Source: Bacillota bacterium
Lineage (GTDB): Bacteria; Bacillota; UBA4882; UBA10575
NCBI GenBank assembly: GCA_003511465.1
Contig: DOID01000044.1
Location: 1 to 21,809, forward strand
DNA: 21,809 nucleotides
Direction of reading: 5' to 3'
Part shown: positions 21,248 to 21,809 of the stretch, in pieces
Position numbering within the stretch: the first letter of the stretch is position 1
Layout of the letters: each line of letters begins with the position of its first letter
The notes under the pieces: generated by a model
Seen by the model: only the letters and a program-made list of their open reading frames with translations
The model's database searches: none
What the model was told of the DNA's origin: nothing
Translations under genes and position numbers: made by a program

Positions 21248-21706
21248 TCATCTGTTATTTTCTGTGTCAATCAGATAGTCGATCGCAGTGATTTGGTAAT
21301 GAAAAGTCCCCCCCGGCGCCTCCACCATTACTTCGTCACCGATGGATTTTAAAAACAAGGCACTCCCCACCGGAGAGAGGGGTGAGATCCCATTTTCCCC
21401 CGGCAACTCACCGTTGGGAGAGATAATTTGAAAAACCACCTTTCCCTTGGCGGTAAGGTCTTCAACTTCGACCCGACTACCGATGATCACCAGCGGAAAA
21501 GATCCTTGGTCTGTGATCAAGTGTGCCCTTTGGACGAGAGCTTCCAGTTTACTGATATATTCCTTCACCATCGCTTGGCTCTGCTCCCGGTCCGGAGAAG
21601 ATGGGGGGAAGAATTCCTCGATAAAACTGGCGCTTTGCTCTTCCACTTCGACTAAGTGGGTGATTAAGGCTTCTTTAAGGTCACCCAATAAGACGCTTCG
21701 GGTCAT
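21248..21706 (-). CDS. GreA/GreB-fold transcription factor without the catalytic tip
   Basis: 152 residues. The C-terminal domain is that of GreA/GreB, which binds RNA polymerase at the secondary channel: VIIGSRVEVEDL, VVFQIISPNGELPGENGISPLSPVGSALFLKSIGDEVMVEAPGGTFHYQITAI. The N-terminal part is helical (EALITHLVEVEEQSASFIEEFF, then MVKEYISKLEALVQRAHLI) but lacks the acidic DLSENAEY-type tip through which true GreA triggers transcript cleavage; the hairpin turn reads PPSSPDREQSQ instead. I infer a Gre-family regulator of polymerase with altered or no cleavage activity. The ATG at 21706 is preferred (AAGGAGG 8 bp upstream) over the GTG at 21709. Its own terminator follows at 21204-21236. Confidence 0.85.
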   Translation of the reverse strand: MTRSVLLGDLKEALITHLVEVEEQSASFIEEFFPPSSPDREQSQAMVKEYISKLEALVQRAHLITDQGSFPLVIIGSRVEVEDLTAKGKVVFQIISPNGELPGENGISPLSPVGSALFLKSIGDEVMVEAPGGTFHYQITAIDYLIDTENNR

Positions 21707-21757
21707 CACTTTTTCCTCCTTGCCACCATATTATGGTGTTTCTTTAAAAAATAACAT

Positions 21758-21788
21758 AAGGCATTATGCCTCAAGGACATAATGCCTT
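21758..21788 (-). terminator. Probable terminator of a gene beyond the window
   Basis: AAGGCATTATG (21758-21768) and CATAATGCCTT (21778-21788) form a perfect 11-bp stem with a 9-nt loop. On the minus strand a T-rich stretch follows after a few bases (TTATTTTTT). It would end a minus-strand transcript entering from the right edge. Confidence 0.6.
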
Positions 21789-21809
21789 TACAAATATGTT
21801 ACCATAAAT

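Overview
The window looks like the chromosome of an anaerobic, endospore-forming member of the Bacillota. The evidence is a tricistronic GerA-type germinant receptor operon with a fourth small subunit, two sigma-G-like promoters, an oxygen-independent class III ribonucleotide reductase under NrdR control, Clostridia-type AhcY/MtaD/MtnP/MtnA enzymes, and strong AGGAGG ribosome binding sites with frequent GTG and TTG starts. No rRNA, tRNA, CRISPR array, transposase or phage structural gene is visible. Almost everything is on the minus strand; only three genes (an XRE regulator, an ImmA-like protein and a Q/N-rich small protein) are on the plus strand.

Layout, left to right. (1) 31-4043: nrdR-nrdD operon with a -35/-10 promoter and two NrdR boxes 31 bp apart, preceded by a HI0933-type flavoprotein. 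(2) 4168-4424: a non-coding RNA locus with its own promoter, a closing helix about 173 nt long and an intrinsic terminator; 6S RNA is my best guess. (3) 4524-9972: sulfur and adenosine salvage. ahcY-mtaD and mtnP-mtnA are two minus-strand pairs separated by a plus-strand xre-immA pair. The purine-site residues of the MtnP protein (Asn206/Ala208) are those expected for methylthioinosine rather than methylthioadenosine, which fits an MtaD deaminase next door. The route would be MTA to MTI to hypoxanthine plus methylthioribose-1-P to methylthioribulose-1-P, with AhcY handling S-adenosylhomocysteine. (4) 10131-13874: a membrane-anchored pseudokinase-like protein, glucose-6-phosphate isomerase and a DegV protein. 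(5) 13971-18133: germinant receptor operon gerAA-gerAC-gerAB-D subunit, read from a sigma-G-like promoter. (6) 18207-19610: lemA and a TPM-domain gene. (7) 19818-20262: a sigma-G-like promoter driving a Q/N-rich protein that resembles gamma-type small acid-soluble spore proteins. (8) 20297-21709: a DUF554 membrane protein and a GreA-fold protein lacking the acidic catalytic tip.

The most unusual non-genic signal is a family of small palindromic elements with arms GCTTTTTGCGTTGT / ACAACGCAAAAAGC. Three two-armed copies (around 10003, 12908 and 21118) and three solitary arms (around 7143, 11441 and 18185) all sit between genes. One copy is flanked by an exact 8-bp direct repeat and another by an imperfect 9-bp repeat, which suggests mobility. 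In a third copy both arms carry the same C-to-T/G-to-A change, which preserves pairing.
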